In this document: positions 34,814-45,146 of the stretch, piece after piece | Layout: each line of letters opens with the position of its first letter | How positions within the stretch are numbered: the first letter of the stretch is position 1 | Origin: Meandrina meandrites | Lineage: Eukaryota; Cnidaria; Anthozoa; Scleractinia; Meandrinidae | DNA: 64,000 nucleotides | Reading direction: 5' to 3' | Assembly (NCBI GenBank): GCA_963693305.1 | Contig: OY855906.1 | Location: 18,589,661-18,653,660 of the forward strand | Translations under genes and position numbers: made by a program | Notes under the pieces: model-generated | Told to the model about the DNA's origin: nothing | The model's database searches: none | What the model saw: the letters and a program-made list of their open reading frames with translations, nothing else

Positions 34814-35707
34814 TAGTTGACTCCAGGTAAGCCTACCTTGTGCCAATGCTTGGTTAATAGACAAATTAAAATTTCGAACACTCGGCCATGAGTAGTTCAT
34901 AGCTTTTTCCATAAGCAATTGGAGAAACTGAAGCAGATGTTGGTGTTGTGATTGATGCTGTTGCTGAACAAACTCAAGAAAGGCAAACACAAATTCTGAG
35001 ATGTCAAGTTTATCATAATCCAACGTACCTTTGGCGGAGAAAACAGCGTGCCCTTTAACACTTGCTTTGAGCTGCTGCATAACCGGAAAGGTGGGATTTG
35101 CTAACTGATTCTGGTCTTCTCGCGATGCAAGGATTTTTTCTTGCGACTGGTCGTGCAGAAGTTGACCACGTGCATCAGCTAACGTTTTGTCTTGTGATGT
35201 TTGGAGTGCTCCTGCGCCGAGTTTTTCTTTCTGCGAAAGAAGCTTTAACTCGAGTTGAAGGTTTTGTTGTTTTAACCGCTCCAACTCCAGTTGGTCGTGA
35301 AGTTTGGTGGATTTTACAGATTTCTTCTTTGCCACCGCGCCTGTCACAGCTGGCGTTGTCGCTGGGAGCTGAACATCCGACTGAGCTGCCGCCGATGGTG
35401 TGGCACTTGGATCAAAATCTGTAGGAAACACCATAGCAGGAAAGTCGTACACAAAGTCTGGATTGAGTGGTTGTTTTACTGATCTTTTAGGCTTGGAGGC
35501 TGCCATTGTTGAGGATGTATTCTTAATTGAGGAAGCGTGGAGAGATGACACAAAGATTCGCCACACAAATGAGTTGGAGTTCTTTCGATAAAAGCCGAAA
35601 GCTGTATGAACGGTGGACCAGTGAGGATAAACAGAGTTGCCTGGAGTAAGGAAGAGGCTTCTGGATCGCTTTTGGATGGAGGGCGACTTGACGAATGACA
35701 AAGAATA

Positions 35708-35832
35708 TTGTCAAGACCTAACGCTATGAGATTGTCCAACAACTAACCTAATGCAAAGCACATGTAGAGATCACATGATCAATCTGGCCAATGACTGTTA
35801 GCCATTAATTATGTGTATTAACATAAATTAAT
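35708..35832 (-). repeat. Split direct repeat A1 of the YR retroelement
   Basis: 125 bp nearly identical to A2 at 31176-31300, differing at about two positions near the ATGTGTATT/ACATGTATT site. It defines the 5' end of the element. Confidence 0.88.
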
Positions 35833-36950
35833 AAATCAGGTCGTTCTCTAAACTGGAGAGACCTCCTTGTTTATTTTTTCTGACCATTCCTGTGTTATTA
35901 TATTTTGGTAATGGAAAATTGTTTTCATTACAGCTGTTAAGCCACATTTCTAATAGTCCAATAACTGAGAATTCATGTTCAAGAGAACTTAAATAGGCTT
36001 TGAAGTCATCAAACTTATTCATAATACTTCAAATATTTTAATGCAAAATTGAGAATTCCGTATTCGTAGAATCCCTTGTCATTTGTTTAAAAGTATTTTC
36101 ATTATAATAATCACAAGCATCAATGTAGTTTATAATTGAGTTATAATTATTGTCAGGATCTAAATTAGAATTTAGTGTTAAATAAGATTCCCCACGTCCA
36201 TTTAATGAAAAAGGATTAAAGATCAGATTTCGCAATTTCGCAATTTCATTATCATCAAGTTGAAAATTCGAGTGTTTACCTAAATAATTCCGAAATTCTT
36301 CATTAAGTTGAGAAAATGGTAATGAATCACCAAAATTTGTGCTGTTCATTATTTTTTATCATTATTGCATTTGCCCCTACATTACCTCACTAATGAATAT
36401 TACTAATATCGTTCCAGCTTCTTACTTCTTTAACTCCCGGGTTGCCATGTTATTTGTATTTAATTTTCGCATTTGTGAACCATGCATTTTCCACACTGCC
36501 TTTTTCCTTTACTCTTTTCAATCGTTTTGCCAAGTCTGAGGCCATGTCCTTCAAGCTGACTATCTTCTTTCCTTTAAGTTTTTGCCGTTTGAGTAAGATC
36601 CTCATCTTAGTTTTGTTAGATAATTTAACAATGACCGGCCTTGGCTTGGCATGCACATGTGGAGTTGACCTTTGATCTTGATCGCTGCTATTTTCATCAT
36701 TATTCTCTGTTTGTCCTGGCCAACCAATTCTGTGAATAATTTCAATCTCCTCTGGTTTGATGTCTTCATCTAGATTCTCTTTTATAACTTTTATGAATTT
36801 TTGTTCAAGATTTTCGTCATGTTCTTCTGTAATGCAGAGTATTCTAATGTTATTTTTCCTTGAGTACTGTTCATTGTTTACCGCATAACCCCACGTCAAA
36901 TCTATCTCTTGTCTCAAGGTATCTTTAGTCTATGATTTCTCCCTATAAAA
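35833..36950 (-). pseudogene. CR1/Jockey-group LINE, 5' part (ORF1 and endonuclease start)
   Basis: Minus strand. 36917-36450 is an ORF1 with the RRM-type core RKNNIRILCITEEHDENLEQ, the segment PRPVIVKLSNKTKMRILLKR and a basic tail, as in L1/LINE ORF1 RNA-binding proteins. 36349-36038 is a linker frame typical of the start of these ORF2s (PFSLNGRGESYLTLNSNLDP). 36022-35833 is the endonuclease N-terminus (FSVIGLLEMWLN, PLPKYNNTGMVRKNKQGG), where VIGLSETW is usual. The frame is interrupted at 35832 by the YR retroelement and continues at 29812 downwards. Confidence 0.82.
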
Positions 36951-37888
36951 ACAGTAAAAACAACAAAGTTGACCAGGAATGGTCAATGTTATGTTTACCT
37001 TAGCTCATGTGGTTTCGCGGCAATGACTGTAAACCATTGTTGACATTGTTGTCAAAATCGCTGTGAAAGGTGGTCAATTGCCAAAATTCAGAAATTACAG
37101 ATATTTTCTGTATTGTTTAAGAGTTTTTACAGTTTTACATCTGACTGTTCAATTTGAGCAAACAAATTTAGGTCAATTTTCCGATCTTCACTTCAATCTT
37201 GAGATCTTTGTCTTTTCGGCAGTGATCTTCACGTTTTCGATTGCTTCAAAAATACCCATAGAGAGGCTCATGTGTAAGGGAGCTCACTTTGGCATCGCTC
37301 ACTTTGGCATTTGCTACTTTGCATCCTAAAAAAAAATGGAGTTTAGAAACGGCTTGAGAATGTTTCTTTTTAATCTCCAAATCTAATGAAGATATGCATT
37401 AACTGAATGCAGAAATTCAAAAGAAAGAAACGGTACCTTTGCTTCATTATCACTGAGTCTAGGCTTTTTTTCCTGGTATACTCTCTACAAAAGAAGGTTT
37501 TCGTTTTCCGGAGAAGGAGATCCTCGGTATGGTTGTATTACAGCCTAATGGCATGACACATGCTAGTACAATTTTTTAGCCATATTAGCATGTTTTGGAA
37601 GGCAATCAAGCGTCCTTTTTAATGCAAATGAATCTTTTGCTAAAGTTTGCATGCGGATATGAAAGTAAAAAACAATACGACTGAATAATGAGGACACTCA
37701 GTTGTAATCACAAAATCTCCAGGAGAAAATTAGTACATTGGAGCCCTGATTGCATCATCCTATATGCTTTCAATGACCTTAAAATTTGCAGGGCATATGA
37801 ATTGATGATTAATCCTGTACAAATGAAGATTCTCTCTTCTTTGGTATGTTTCCAAGTACCATTGTTGCTGGCACAGAGTGGTAACCTA
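36951..37888. other. No gene recognised
   Basis: Spacer between two LINEs with short frames on both strands; no domain or splice pattern stands out. Confidence 0.45.
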
Positions 37889-39643
37889 CATACATACATA
37901 CATACTTTATTTGAAAACAAAGGTCTATAAAAATGGCAGCCAAGGGCTGATGTGGACCTTTAAAACTTAATTACAAAAGAAAATAGAAAATAACTTATAC
38001 AATTCTTTATATTCATGACATTACTGAAAAATACATAACTAGATTATTTAAAAATTACCTAGAAATACAAATACACATGCAAAATAAAATTAAAAATATA
38101 ATATAGAGTTTAAAAATACACAAAATCTTCTAAGTTTTTATTTTTGTTAGTACATGTTCCTTTAATAAAACTAACATCGTCCATCGCTTTACATTTCTTT
38201 GTGGCAGCTTTAAATTGATTTATATTTACAGGTTTTCTGATATTTTCATTTAGACTGTTCCAGACTACTGGTCCTCTAAAAATTAAAGATTGTTTACCAA
38301 ATTCAGTGTTCATTTGTCTCATTCTAAGCGAATTTCCCCTCCTGCTTGATTTGGTAACTTGAAAATAAGAAGATAGTCTATGTTCCATAGTTACCACTTT
38401 AAACATTTCTAGTGCTACCTTCTTCTTATACATATAGGCCAGGTTGTGCCATTTAACACGTTTTAGAACTTGGTGATCATCATATGTGGTGGGAACATCA
38501 TGTATCTGCCAAGCAGCTTTTATATGCAGGTTCTCAATTTCATCAAAAAGGGCATGTGAAACAACTACCCCAAACTGATATGCAGTACGTTACATTTGGC
38601 AGAATCATTTTGAAATAAATATCCTCTAATTGGTTTATCGGGAGGAACTTCATCCTTTTTAGCATCTTAAGTTGGGCGGAAAAGGATTTCGAAAGCTTCT
38701 TAATATGACTATCCCAGGTGAGTCTATTATCAATTAATACACCTAGTGATTTAGCAACATCAGTGAAGTCAAGCGTGAGATTTCCACACCTCACTTGCTG
38801 AAGAGGACCAATGAATTTCTTTCTGGTAATAATCATGGTCTTGCATTTCCCTGTATGTATTGTGAGCTTGTTTATACTGCACCAGTGAACTATTTCTTTA
38901 AGTAGGATGTTAAGTAGTTGAATGACTTGGTCTACTGAGTTTCCGATAACAAAAGCTGTTGTGTCGTCAGCGTAGAGGTGCAGTTCTCCATTTGAAATGC
39001 TTTCTGCAAAGTCATTTACGTAAATTGAAAAAAGACGTGGACCTATGCAGTAAGGACCCTTGTGGGACTCCATGTGATACAAAGTTCAATTGGGATTTTA
39101 CCCCATTTAGTTCAACAAATTGTTTGCGGTTATCCAGGTAGCTAACTAACCACTTTAGCAGATTTCCGTAAATGCCGCAAGCTTGCATTTTATAAAAGAG
39201 GATATCATGATCCACTGAGTCAAAAGCTTTGCGAAAATCAATGAAGATGACTCCTATTACTTTCCCACAATCAATGTTTATCTTCCAGGTCTCACTCAGA
39301 TAAAGCAAAAGAGACTCTGTGGAGACACTCTTTCTATATCCCCACTGATTTTTCTGAAGCACTGTTTTTAAGTGGCTGTCAATGTTGTCACATATCACAG
39401 ATTCTGTTATCTTACTTGGTATGGAAAGAAGTGTAATAGGTCTGTAATTCGAACAATCTTCTTTGTTGCCACTTTTCCACAATACCTTGACTTTTCCTAT
39501 CTTCCATTGAGATGGATAGCTACCGGACCAGTAGCTAAGCCTACTTAAATTTGCAATACACGGACTGAATTCGTCTCCTACGATCTTCATCTCCTTGGCT
39601 GACATGTTATCAGCACTATGTGACTTCTGAGTGTTTATCGTAT

Positions 39644-39684
<41 letters not shown>

Positions 39685-40930
39685 ACTTTATTTATACACG
39701 GTAAATTCATCAGTTCAGTCAATTATAAAATACTAATGATAATAAATACAATATTAAAAACTAAAACAATACTAATTTATACTAACAAAACTCTGCTTTA
39801 CATGAATGCCGTGTGCTATAAAAGGTAAAAAATTTTGTGACTAAGAAAAATGATGTCGGCAACCAATTCGAAAACCATTGAGAGTTTGTGCTTGCCGCAA
39901 ATCATGTGGTAAGCTGTTCCAAAGCACCGCACCTTGGTAACTAAAACTGTTTTTTAGATAGTTTGTGCGGGGCAAAGGAACAGCGAGTTTGCCCACGGTG
40001 TCTCTCAGTTCGTATTGAGTTATATTATTCCTATCAGTAAAGATAGATTGCAAATAGGTAGGTACAAGACCGTTGAGAGATTTGTACACTATTGAATTTA
40101 ACTTGAAATAATTTATCACTTAATGATGGTAAGTCACCAGTTGAAGGAGTAATTCTATGGAAAGCAGGATCTATGCATACTTTATTTGACTGAAAAGACT
40201 TTGCTAGCTTTTCACCAATTGTTGAGAAGAAAACATTGAAAGTGTTGGCTTTCTCCAAATCATCAAATACTAATTCCTTTTCTTCATTCATAATAGGGCC
40301 AATTTGTTTTGTTGTTTTTGCTTTTCCGGTCATACGCTTCACTAAGTTCCAAAATTCTTTACTGCCACTGCTCTTATTTTGCATTTTGGTCGACCAGTAA
40401 TTTGCCTCTGCCATCTTCATTTCCTTGCTAACTTGGTTTCTGAGTTTTCTGTAATTTTTCCAATCATCTGCGTTGTTTGAGGCCTGTGCCTTGACTAACA
40501 GTTTGTAACGCTTGTTCATCAGCTTCCTAATATTACTGTTCATCCATGGAAGTGATTTGTCACGTATTTTTGCCTTTCTGGTCTTTAGAAATTCCTTTGA
40601 GAGGTCTTTGTATAAAGACTCTGCTAACCAATAATTGTCGTCAATATCATCAAATATATTACATGTATGCCACGGTACTAATGCTAGAGAATCCTTGAAG
40701 TTCTCTATGTCACAGTTTTTCCAGTCAATTACAGTTTTCAATTTTGCTGGAGATCTCTTTCGAAAAAGGTGTAACACACAGTAATTTAATCTGTGATCAG
40801 CTATACCAGTGTCGAATGTGCCGGCTTTTTTAATCTTGGATTTGTCACTTGAAATAGACAGGTCAATTAGGCTTCTTGTGTTGTCTGTAATTCTTGTAAA
40901 ATCTTTAATAACATTGGAGAGCCCATGTCA
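37889..40930 (-). pseudogene. CR1/Jockey-group LINE ORF2, split by another LINE fragment
   Basis: Minus strand. About 40920-40097: end of endonuclease and linker (ITDNTRSLIDLSI region, then SLPWMNSNIRKLMNKRYKLL, AEANYWSTKMQNKSSGSKEF). 39645-39050: RT blocks NYRPITLLSIPSKI, GVIFIDFRKAFDSVDHDILF and VPQGSLL. 39082-38543: RT palm with YADDTTAFV and the following KSLGVLIDNRLTW. 38433-38110: C-terminus with GPVVWNSLNENIRKP. The 3' end has a CATA microsatellite at 37889-37905. Frameshifts occur near 39070 and between 38.45 and 38.55 kb. A foreign 3' LINE fragment interrupts at 39646-40095. Confidence 0.83.
39646..40095 (-). mobile_element. 5'-truncated LINE 3' end nested in another LINE
   Basis: About 450 bp in the same orientation as the host LINE. 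It encodes YKSLNGLVPTYLQSIF and PRTNYLKNSFSYQGAVLWNS, matching the C-terminus of the LINE at 1.56-4.31 kb. The 3' end repeats that element's TTTATTTATACACGGT sequence and finishes in a TAG/TAC triplet microsatellite (39643-39684). It is a short, dead insertion of the first LINE family. Confidence 0.82.
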
Positions 40931-41091
40931 TCAGTGGTTTTATCAGCTTTTACTTTCATTCCTTCCACATCAGCATTAAGAGAAGTTATTCCAGCGTCCA
41001 TCTCATTTACTGCTTTGGTGTTTCCCTTAATGGGCTTTTGAGTGTTGTGACCTTGTTCTAAACTTTACCATTGATACTGCACACATGCTTA

Positions 41092-41937
41092 CTGTAAACA
41101 CCCGCAGATAAGCCGCACCTTTTTTCCAAAATTCGTCACTTGAAATTGGGGGTGCGGCTTATGCGCAGGAACATTTCAAAAAGGTGTCGCACATTTCAGT
41201 GAATTGACCCTTTTATGGAAGCGTTCGTTAGCAGATCCTTTAAGGGGTTTATGGTTGCTTTTTCTAGAACAGGAAAACGTCACACAGCACAATTTCCATT
41301 CCCCCACAAAGCTGTTTGCAGCATAGACGACGGCCTGTAATAAACTTCAACAGTAATCGATCCCCGGCCTCCACGAGGGAGAAAATTCCATGCTATTCTC
41401 GAGTATTCATGTGGTGGAACTTTGCCATTTAGCACTTCAATGACTACAAAACTCTCTTTGTGCAACAAGTTTATCTCAGACAGTTGGCTCTCAAATCTAT
41501 TTGTGGGTCACAATAGCCACAAACAGCAAAATCTCCCTCCATCTTGAAACTTGAGTAAACAAATATCGTTCTCAGCCTAGTCCCAACATGTTTGATCTAA
41601 TGTCTGGTTACTGAGCTACAAATGTTCGACAAAGGTAAACACATGGTCGAACACATGCATTCTTGTTCGCAAAAATCTGTGGAAAAAAGTGTTGAATGAA
41701 GAAATACCTGTCAACAAGTACCAGAAAAAGATCAATCATTTGTCAAAGTTAAAGGAAATGTTGCTCATTATATTAAAACGATAAAATTGTGGGTAAGACT
41801 TTGATCTTCAATTGCATTTCATTGCCATAGTGAGTTACATGTGATGAAGAAGACTTCTGAAGACTCTTTAAAAAAACTTTTTTTCCAAAATTTAAGTTGC
41901 TAAATTCAGGGTGTGGCTTATCTGCAGGTGTTTACGG
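41092..41937. mobile_element. TA-flanked MITE (copy 2)
   Basis: 846 bp related along its whole length to 4735-5601, with TIRs starting CTGTAAACACCCGCAGATAA on the left and the complement of CCGTAAACACCTGCAGATAA on the right, and TA on both sides (41090-41091 and 41938-41939). The right end is present a second time at about 42317 because of a later tandem duplication. Confidence 0.85.
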
Positions 41938-42413
41938 TATTTATACTGTTGACTTTTGCCTCCAAACCGACCAGCTTGGCTAGGACTAGCTGAAGTTTTG
42001 GCAGGATGCCTTTGGTGTCTTTGGCCATGTCGCCATGCATTCTTGTTCGCAAAAATCTGTGGAAAAAAGTGTTGAATGAAGAAATACCTGTCAACAAGTA
42101 CCAGAAAAAGATCAATCATTTGTCAAAGTTAAAGGAAATGTTGCTCATTATATTAAAACGATAAAATTGTGGGTAAGACTTTGATCTTCAATTGCATTTC
42201 ATTGCCATAGTGAGTTACATGCGATGAAGAAGACTTCTGAAGACTCTTTAAAAAAACTTTTTTTCCAAAATTTAAGTTGCTAAATTCAGGGTGTGGCTTA
42301 TCTGCAGGTGTTTACGGTATTTATACTGTTGACTTTTGCCTCCAAACCGACCAGCTTGGCTAGGACTAGCTGAAGTTTTGGCAGGATGCCTTTGGTGTCT
42401 TTGGCCATGTCGC
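41654..42413. repeat. 380-bp tandem duplication, two near-identical copies
   Basis: 41654-42033 and 42034-42413 are the same sequence apart from about one base (ACATGTGATG versus ACATGCGATG). The unit spans the right third of MITE copy 2 and the adjoining LINE ORF1 remnant, so it arose after the MITE inserted. Confidence 0.9.
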
Positions 42414-42560
42414 CAGTGTACATAGGCATCACCAGATGATCGTCCAAATCCAATTTTTTTTTCTCCTTTCACTCTGCATTTGCTCTCTGTATTTTTTAGC
42501 CAGTAGTCAATATCTGTCTCAAAAAGTGACCATGAATTTAGGCGTGTGCATGTCTTCTGG

Positions 42561-43020
42561 CACATTCAGTAGTTTTATGCTTTTCAGAGAAGGGATTTAC
42601 AGCTAGAATTTCTGACAGAGCAGCACATCATGTGTTGTTGACCATTCCATTGGTCCTTTGATTCTATAAACAAAATGCAAAGGTTACACAATCTCCCAGG
42701 TGCTGAGGTTGTTTTACTTCCTAGTGGGTTGTGTGGGCAAGGCACTATTTGCTTCTCAAAATATCTTTCCCATATTTAACCAAAATATAATTTCTATACC
42801 TTTTTCAGATGTATATTATTGAAATGAGATTCCTATTTAATTGTGACCTGAAGCAACATTTGATTGAATTACCCTCTGCTCCTCTTTCTATTGGGTGTTT
42901 TTTAAGAACAATATTTGCTACAGTATAATCAAACTAATTTTTTAAAACGGTTAAATATGACAAAGTCCAAATAACTTAGTCGGCTCATCAGTTTAAGTGA
43001 GGGAGCCAAGTGAATAAAAC
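42561..43020. other. No gene recognised
   Basis: Short AT-rich spacer; nothing seen. Confidence 0.4.
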
Positions 43021-43029
43021 CATAAAGGC

Positions 43030-43320
43030 GCGGTATCGTAGGGGTATCAGGTATCGGATAGTTATCAGATTTGTATTATCGAGATAGAATGAGTCTAATA
43101 TCTAATATTATCAAAAATTTATATTATGCTAAAGAATATCCAATATTTTTAAAACAATATTATCAGATATTATATCTAATTCGCTATATGAGAATTACAA
43201 ATCTCTGTCTAACGATATTTTATATTATCCGATATTATGCCATCATAGTTTCAAAGATATCTAATTAAGTTAAGTCGTTGTAGCCAATATAGTATCAGAT
43301 ATATTAGATATTATTTCTCT
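43030..43320. repeat. AT-rich degenerate repeat (ATATTATC-like words)
   Basis: Dense recurrence of TATCAGATAT/ATCTAATATTATC words, with the 65-codon frame there being a composition effect. Possibly related to the tandem unit at 43.67 kb. Confidence 0.55.
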
Positions 43321-43664
43321 AGTTTTGACATTTAAAAACGTTCTGCAAATGGTGGTGATTTGTCAATATGCAATTTTCAATTTTTGTTTTCTTTCGCAAA
43401 ATACTAATCTTTTTTTCACCGTTACCGTATAATATAGAGCAAATCGTATTTTTTCTTCTTTTATAGGCGAACAACCTAGAACAATGTAATGCTTCATGAA
43501 CTCTGTTTTGATTAAATCTTTACTTTGTTTTTTGGCTTCATTTACAAGCTTTCACATACAAAATTCTTATCTTCATCATCATCGATGATGATGCGTACTA
43601 ACAATTTATACCTTGTAGATTTCCTAGTTATTACATGTTAATGTTCATAGACTCTAGTATATTC

Positions 43665-43890
43665 TAAATCGATAATATCGCGATAATATCCAATATCATC
43701 GCCCTCAGAAAGGAAGAAGGGGGTATCTAAGTAGACTCTAAGAGATTCTAAAATGATAATATCGCGATAATATCCAATATCATCGCGCTCAGGAAGGAGG
43801 AAGGGAGAATCTAAGTAGACTCTAGTAGATACTAAAGTGATAATATCGTGATAATATCAAATATCATCGCCCTCAGGAAGGAGGAAAGGG
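43665..43890. repeat. Tandem repeat, ~88 bp period, about 2.5 copies
   Basis: Units of the form GATAATATCGCGATAATATC followed by CAATATCATCGCCCTCAGGA and a purine-rich AAGGAGGAAG stretch, then TCTAAGTAGACTCTA. Confidence 0.82.
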
Positions 43891-44128
43891 GTATATAAGG
43901 GGTATATACGTACTATATACTACGAGATATATATATATAAGGTTAAGATGCTTCGAGCCAACAGGGATGCCACGCGCCAGAAGGATCCAGAAGGATTCGT
44001 AGTCCAAACCTCGAGTAATGAAATTTGTAGGCAGTTGTGGAAAACGAGGACGGACAACTTCGAGCGAAAACAAATATATATACAGTAAAAAATCTAAAAA
44101 AAAGTTTAAAAATTTAATAAAAATAGAC

Positions 44129-44152
44129 GTTTCGGTCAAAGACCTTCATCAG
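44129..44152 (-). ncRNA. Hammerhead-ribozyme-like core
   Basis: On the minus strand CTGATGA is followed by an A, a GGTC/GACC stem with TTT loop, then GAAAC: the conserved hammerhead core with stem II, apart from one extra A. It sits exactly where the LINE endonuclease homology stops, with an AT-rich tail down to about 43.9 kb. This suggests a Penelope-like or retrozyme-like insertion beginning at a self-cleaved end; the stem I/III pairings were not resolved. Confidence 0.5.
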
Positions 44153-44720
44153 TTGCAGTTGGCACGCATCAGGATTTATAGAGCGCCACATGTCGCGAAG
44201 ATCATATAGTTCGCAGAGTTTGTTAATTTCATTGATGACTGGACCTTTTCGTGTAACAGAGTTTCCGCCTTTTTTATCCCGTTGCGTAAGAGCGCAATTA
44301 AAGTCGCCACCAATTATTATATTATCATGCGGGTGTTCTTGAAGTTGATTTTGTAGGTCTTTGAAAAAGTGTACCTGTTGATTAACGTTATTAGGAGAAT
44401 ATATGTTCACTAAAATGAGATGCGAGTCGTCAGTTGTTAGTTTGGCGATTATAAACCTACCGTTTCTGTCTTGAGTTATGTTATCAATTTTGCAGTCGAG
44501 CTTGGGGTTTAAAAGAATCATGACACCTTTACTGTGGTTGGTGCCGTGATTGAACAATACTTTTCCTCCCCATTCCGCTTCCCATATATTTGCTGTTTCT
44601 TTTGAGCTATATGTTTCCTGAAGGAATATAAAGTCTTTGTTCTGTTTATGCAGCCATCTAAAAAGCGCACGCCGTTTTATCGATTTGTTAAGACCTCTTA
44701 CGTTGACAGTGAGACCTTTT
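44153..44720 (-). pseudogene. L1/Tx1-like LINE endonuclease, truncated
   Basis: The minus strand encodes about two-thirds of an APE-type endonuclease: TVNVRGLNKSIKRRALFRWL, FIFLQETYSS (catalytic Glu), HGTNHSKGVMILLNPKLDCK, VNIYSPNN and IIIGGDFNCAL (catalytic Asp/Asn). There is a frame break near 44560. The frame ends at about 44153 after DLRDMWRSINPD, replaced by the hammerhead-like segment; the RT is gone. It is the ORF2 start belonging to the ORF1 at 45147-46001, with the gap as the inter-ORF spacer. Confidence 0.82.
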
Positions 44721-45146
44721 AAGTTGTAGTCCTTGAATTAAAGAAAGGTATGGCAATTAAACCAGAACAAGAGGTGTGAATTTGACAGCTTTCTCCCTGT
44801 GGAATTTAATACTTTAGAGGCAAAATTTGGCGAAAAAGTTGTTTTGTTGAAAACACTGGAAGAATTTGCATACCATTGAAAAAAAAGAAAACAAGTGCTA
44901 ACATAGGAAAAATTATTTAGGAAAAGCTTGGATAAACAGAATATGCAACTAACGTTGGCGACAATTAGAGAAATTAAAAAAACCAAAATAAAACAGGCTC
45001 TTATGGCCTCAACGCAAATTATTAATTTTTTATGCGTACTAAACACGTTAAAGCCAATTTTGTGCTTCGGAGCTCCTTATACTTGGGAATATTATAGCGT
45101 TAGGTATAAAGAATAATGTTTTATCGACAAGTGTTTGTATTTTTAC

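Larger units (their letters stand above)
33014..35506 (-). pseudogene. gag-like ORF of the YR element, split by a 1.49-kb insertion
   Basis: Starts MAASKPKRSVKQPLNPDF at 35506. It has a Pro/Ala/Thr-rich N-terminus, a coiled coil near residues 68-92 (HDQLELERLKQQNLQLELKL), Gln/His-rich sequence and the helical segment SVRNFNLSINQALAQGRLTW, where the insertion (33323-34813) breaks it. It resumes at 33320 with VVDVIQARSN and a Cys/His cluster (WNYTAKCSC ... HHCRVCDSDQHPMLHC) at about 33190-33080, like the zinc-knuckle-type tail of DIRS-group gag proteins. Structural or RNA-binding role is inferred from position and composition. Confidence 0.75.
31078..35832 (-). mobile_element. Tyrosine-recombinase retroelement with split direct repeats (Ngaro/PAT-like), internally deleted
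   Basis: Minus-strand order: A1 repeat (35832-35708), gag-like ORF, RT remnant, RNase H end, tyrosine recombinase, then B1 (31385-31314), A2 (31300-31176), B2 (31150-31078). A1...B1-A2-B2 is the split-direct-repeat plan of Ngaro and PAT elements, which integrate through a circular DNA intermediate without target duplication. The A copies are nearly identical, so insertion is recent. RT is mostly deleted and gag carries a 1.49-kb insertion. It sits inside a LINE endonuclease gene. Confidence 0.85.
40935..42560 (-). pseudogene. LINE ORF1 coiled-coil remnant, split by MITE copy 2
   Basis: The minus strand reads as coiled-coil ORF1-type protein. Right of the MITE there is AKDTKGILPKLQLVLAKLVG followed by a Lys/Asn-rich helix (about 42010-41940). 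Left of it, SINGKVTTLKSPI-like and NEMDAGITSLNADVEGMKVK (about 41080-40925) continue the heptads. The join to the endonuclease remnant at about 40925 is abrupt, so sequence between ORF1 and ORF2 has been deleted. Part is tandemly duplicated (41654-42413). Confidence 0.6.
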
